Below are positions 60,987 to 64,000 of a DNA stretch of 64,000 nt, piece by piece. Position numbers and translations under genes: made by a program. This DNA is from DATHKG01 sp035489435 (GTDB taxonomy: Bacteria > Bacteroidota > Bacteroidia > Chitinophagales > Chitinophagaceae). The stretch's first letter is position 1, and every line of letters starts with the position of its first letter. The DNA is taken from NCBI GenBank assembly GCA_035489435.1, contig DATHKG010000094.1. One strand, written 5' to 3'. Below the pieces are notes generated by a model. The model did not search any database. It was not told the origin of the DNA and was given only the letters and a program-made list of their open reading frames with translations.

Positions 60987-63900
60987 CTATGACTTAAACT
61001 GAGCAGTTGGTATATTGGTCCACCACCTCTCCAATGTTGGTAACAGCTTTTTTATGTCAAGCGGTTTGCTTAAATAGTCATTCATGCCAATTTGCAGGCA
61101 CTGATCTTTGTCATCCTGCATTGCATTTGCAGTGAGGGCAATGATCACCGGTTGATCTATCGACAATTGCCTTATGCATTTGGTCGCTTCCAATCCATCC
61201 ATCTCCGGCATTTGTAAATCCATCAGCACCAGGTCATATCGTTGCTGTTGTACTGCATTGACAGCTTCCACACCGTTTTGAACTATCGAAGCGGTATAAC
61301 CAAGTTTTGTCATAATCATCAGTATCAGCTCCTGGTTTACTTTGTCGTCTTCAGCGATAAGAATGTTTAATGGATATTTCAACGCGAAATTTGTTGAGAA
61401 TTCAGATTTCCAGGCTATTTCATTGATCTCGTCCGGGCGCAAGATAAAACAGCGTTCCACTGCGTTTCTTAAATCTTTTTGCCTTATGGGTTTTGCGATG
61501 ATTGCATTAAATCTTGCACTAAGCGCTTTGGTGCTCTCATCTCCCATAGAACTTAACAATATTATAGGTGACTGACAACCTTTCGCTTTAATTTTTTCGC
61601 ATAGTTCCAGTCCGTTCATCCCAGGCATTTTCATATCTGTAATGATGATATCAAAACGTTCATTGTCTGACAAACACTGTAAAGCAATATTTCCTGATTC
61701 AACGTCCTGCACAGTCATTCGCCATAGTTCCAGCTGTTTCTTTAGTATCAGTCGGTTTGTGGGGTTATCGTCTACTATCAAAACATGTTTTCCCTCCAGC
61801 TCAGGGCAAGATACCTGCAAATGAGATTGTTGTTCACTGGCTGGGATTGTGACGATTGTAAAAAAGAATGAAGTTCCCTTTCCCGGTTCACTCTTGATCC
61901 AGATGTTGCCCTTCATTAATTCAACCAGGTGTTTGGATATCGCTAGACCAAGTTCCGTACCTCCATATTTGCGTGTTGTGGACGAATCTGCTTGTGTAAA
62001 GGGATCAAAGATTGTAGCCAGTTTATCGGCTTGAATTCCAATTCCGGTATCTCTTACTTCAAAACACAGTTTAATGTCGCCGGATGTGGAGCTTTTTGTT
62101 GAAACGATAACAAAAACTTGTCCGCACTGAGTAAACTTAATGGAATTACCAACGAGGTTAATAATTATCTGTCTCAGCCTTGTTGAATCACCCATCACAT
62201 TTTCAGGTACTTCAGCATCAATTTCATATACGAGATCTAAACCCTGGGCAAAGGCTTTACCAGCGAAAAGATCCAGTACCTCTTCTATCAGCTGGCGCAA
62301 ATTCACCGGTAGATACTCCAGTTCAATCTTATCACTTTCAATCTTGGAGAAATCAAGGATATCATTTATTACGCCAAGTAATTTTTCACCACTTGTCATT
62401 ATGATCTCAGTGTATCTTCTGTGTTCATCACTTAATGCTGTTTCGGCCAGCAATGCAGAGGTAGCAATTACGCCATTCATCGGTGTCCTGATTTCATGAC
62501 TCATCGTTGCAAGAAATACACTTTTGGCCTTATTTGCCACCTCTGCTTCGCGGCGGGCCCGGCGTTCGTTTTCAGTTGATTCCTGGAGTTTCAGGGTTCT
62601 TTCTTTTACCTGGCTTTCGAGAACAATTTTTTGTTGTTCGATTTGGCTTACTCTCAGGCGATATACAAAAATGATGAGACCGGCAAGGATGCCACCCATA
62701 ATCGTATAAAACCACCACGTTTTGTAGTAGGCAGCTTTAATGGTAAAACTTACACGGGTAGGTTCATTATTCCAGATGCCGTCGTTATTGCAAGCGTTGA
62801 CCAGGAATGTATAGGTTCCTGGGCCCAGGTTAGTGTAAGTGGCTTTTCTCCCTGTTCCAACATAGTTCCATTCACGGTCAAATCCTTCCAGTTTGTATGC
62901 ATATTTATTTGCACCTGGTACGGTATAGTTTACAGCAATGTATTCAAAGCTGATGCTGGATTGGTCATGTGTAAGCGAAAAATGCCTGGTTAAACTAATA
63001 TGTTGTGCCAAAGGCGTGTTCTTTTCAATTTGTACCGATTTATTAAAGAGGAGCAGATCAGTCAAAATTACAGGAGGAGTGTTTTTGTTTACCGCAACCT
63101 TTTCGGGAGAAATAACATTAAAGCCATTCACTCCCCCAAAGTATATTGTACCATTCCGGCTGCGATAGCCTGCACCGCGAAAAAATTCATAGCTCTGAAT
63201 ACCGTTGGTTAAGGTGTAAAATCTGATTTTCCTGGTGTGCAAATCGAAGGTGAAGATTCCTTTGTTGCTACTGATCCATAACGTTCCATGATTGTCCTCT
63301 TCAATATGATGGATAACGTTGCTGGGTAAGCCTTTTTCTTCTAGTATAGATGTGAACGTTTTTGTCTTGTAGTCATAAATATTTAAACCACCACCCAGGG
63401 TTCCAATCCATAGATTCTTCTGGCTATCCTGATAAATGCACTGGATTGAATTGGAGCTGAGCTTGCTACTGTTAGTTTTGAATACTTTAAAAGATTTTTT
63501 AGATCTATCGAAAAGGTTTAGTCCTCCGGCATAAGTCCCGATCCAGATATTTCCCTGGCGATCAAGGCACATTGCTCTTATATCATTACTACTCAGGCTT
63601 GTTGAATCACCTGAATGATTAATGTATTTTGTAATTTTTTTGTTAGTTGCGCTTATTACATTAATACCTCCTTCGTCAGTTCCGATCCATATGTCTCCAT
63701 TCAAGTCTTTCAAGAGCTTGAAAATTTTATTGCTGCTCAGGTCGGTATCTTTGCTGCCTTTGATATATTTTCTAACTGTTTTACCTGTTGCGTTCAGGAG
63801 GCTAAGTCCCCGGTTGTATGAACCGACCCAAACATGGTCGTTTGCGTCACTCAGAAGCGACAGTATTACATTGCTCGATAGATCTGGTTTGTTGCTGAGT

Positions 63901-64000
63901 TGTGTCTCATAACGCTTAAACGTGTTAGTCTTCGCGGAGAAACGATTAAGACCTCCGCCGTCAGTACCTATCCACAAATCTCCGTTGGTAAGTTCTGCAA
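60987..64000 (-). CDS. Hybrid two-component sensor (propeller-Y_Y_Y-HisKA-HATPase-REC-REC), 5' end outside the window
   Basis: At least 1004 residues; the frame is open to the window edge. Reg_prop repeats (for example GDLWIGTDGG, GNIWIGTYAGGLNLFDRSKK), a Y_Y_Y domain (YKLEGFDREWNYVGTGRKAT), one transmembrane helix (WWFYTIMGGILAGLIIFVYR), HisKA (FLATMSHEIRTPMNGVIATS), HATPase (IIINLVGNSIKFTQCGQVFV), then two receivers: IIITDMKMPGMNGLELCEK and LVLMDLQMPEMDGLEATKC. There is no AraC-type HTH, so output goes to another protein. Such sensors usually control nearby Sus loci. Confidence 0.93.
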   Translation of the reverse strand, partial: AELTNGDLWIGTDGGGLNRFSAKTNTFKRYETQLSNKPDLSSNVILSLLSDANDHVWVGSYNRGLSLLNATGKTVRKYIKGSKDTDLSSNKIFKLLKDLNGDIWIGTDEGGINVISATNKKITKYINHSGDSTSLSSNDIRAMCLDRQGNIWIGTYAGGLNLFDRSKKSFKVFKTNSSKLSSNSIQCIYQDSQKNLWIGTLGGGLNIYDYKTKTFTSILEEKGLPSNVIHHIEEDNHGTLWISSNKGIFTFDLHTRKIRFYTLTNGIQSYEFFRGAGYRSRNGTIYFGGVNGFNVISPEKVAVNKNTPPVILTDLLLFNKSVQIEKNTPLAQHISLTRHFSLTHDQSSISFEYIAVNYTVPGANKYAYKLEGFDREWNYVGTGRKATYTNLGPGTYTFLVNACNNDGIWNNEPTRVSFTIKAAYYKTWWFYTIMGGILAGLIIFVYRLRVSQIEQQKIVLESQVKERTLKLQESTENERRARREAEVANKAKSVFLATMSHEIRTPMNGVIATSALLAETALSDEHRRYTEIIMTSGEKLLGVINDILDFSKIESDKIELEYLPVNLRQLIEEVLDLFAGKAFAQGLDLVYEIDAEVPENVMGDSTRLRQIIINLVGNSIKFTQCGQVFVIVSTKSSTSGDIKLCFEVRDTGIGIQADKLATIFDPFTQADSSTTRKYGGTELGLAISKHLVELMKGNIWIKSEPGKGTSFFFTIVTIPASEQQSHLQVSCPELEGKHVLIVDDNPTNRLILKKQLELWRMTVQDVESGNIALQCLSDNERFDIIITDMKMPGMNGLELCEKIKAKGCQSPIILLSSMGDESTKALSARFNAIIAKPIRQKDLRNAVERCFILRPDEINEIAWKSEFSTNFALKYPLNILIAEDDKVNQELILMIMTKLGYTASIVQNGVEAVNAVQQQRYDLVLMDLQMPEMDGLEATKCIRQLSIDQPVIIALTANAMQDDKDQCLQIGMNDYLSKPLDIKKLLPTLERWWTNIPTAQFKS

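Noticed and set aside
1..64000. tRNA or rRNA genes
   Set aside because: No cloverleaf ends, GGTTCGAATCC-type T-arm with matching acceptor, or rRNA-like stretches were noticed.

Overview
The window looks like chromosomal DNA of a member of the Bacteroidota, most likely a Chitinophagaceae-type soil or freshwater bacterium. The evidence is a SusC/SusD pair, LytTR regulators, large two-half FtsX/MacB-type permeases, a periplasmic-propeller hybrid histidine kinase, DUF2652 and CWC/DUF5522 proteins, and start codons without clear Shine-Dalgarno sequences. No rRNA, tRNA or CRISPR array was seen.

Positions 1-14150 are the most unusual part. About 17 small, mostly unrelated plus-strand genes are each followed by an imperfect palindrome of about 90-135 bp. 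Its ends read ..YAACAT and ..ACGTTR.., and its arms are usually TTGGCAAAAGCGGGC and GCCCGCCTTCGCCAA. These sites behave like integron attC sites. The outer left end of many sites is complementary to the 5' end of its own cassette rather than to the adjacent right end, as expected if cassettes were inserted by recombination at G^TT. No integrase is visible. With this polarity it would lie left of position 1, or the array is a cluster of attC sites without an integrase. One site is split by an IS110-family element (probably IS1111-like, with a frameshifted transposase), a family known to target attC sites in other bacteria. Cargo includes a macro-domain protein, a RibD-C-type reductase, an SRPBCC protein, a DUF4265 protein, a possible HEPN-like protein and several small membrane proteins. 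The array decays toward its right end.

Positions 14.2-22.4 kb hold an SDR remnant, a two-gene ABC exporter, an FtsX-type permease, a DUF2200 protein, an EHN-type epoxide hydrolase homologue, MsrB and a stand-alone LytTR protein. Positions 22.8-29.6 kb hold a TPR/HisKA_2 sensor kinase with a sigma-54 response regulator, then a DUF2652 protein and a second epoxide hydrolase homologue. Positions 29.7-32.8 kb are a gene graveyard: hydrolase, kinase and thioredoxin-like fragments, plus a LytS/LytR pair inactivated by frameshifts and an in-frame amber codon. Positions 33.5-39.4 kb contain two more FtsX-type permeases, one frameshifted.

Positions 39.7-42.5 kb are a cobalamin riboswitch followed by metE, the B12-independent methionine synthase. 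Positions 42.5-50.4 kb are a stress and detoxification neighbourhood: a third epoxide hydrolase homologue, Ohr, a cupin, a Crp/Fnr regulator with two operator-like palindromes just downstream, YceI, a 4-OT tautomerase, an SDR, an NTF2-like protein, nitronate monooxygenase, a VOC protein and an SRPBCC protein. Positions 50.5-54.9 kb carry a fourth permease, a second Crp/Fnr regulator and an SDR. Positions 54.9-64 kb, on the minus strand, carry SusD, SusC, a secreted alpha/beta hydrolase and a hybrid two-component sensor that runs off the window end.
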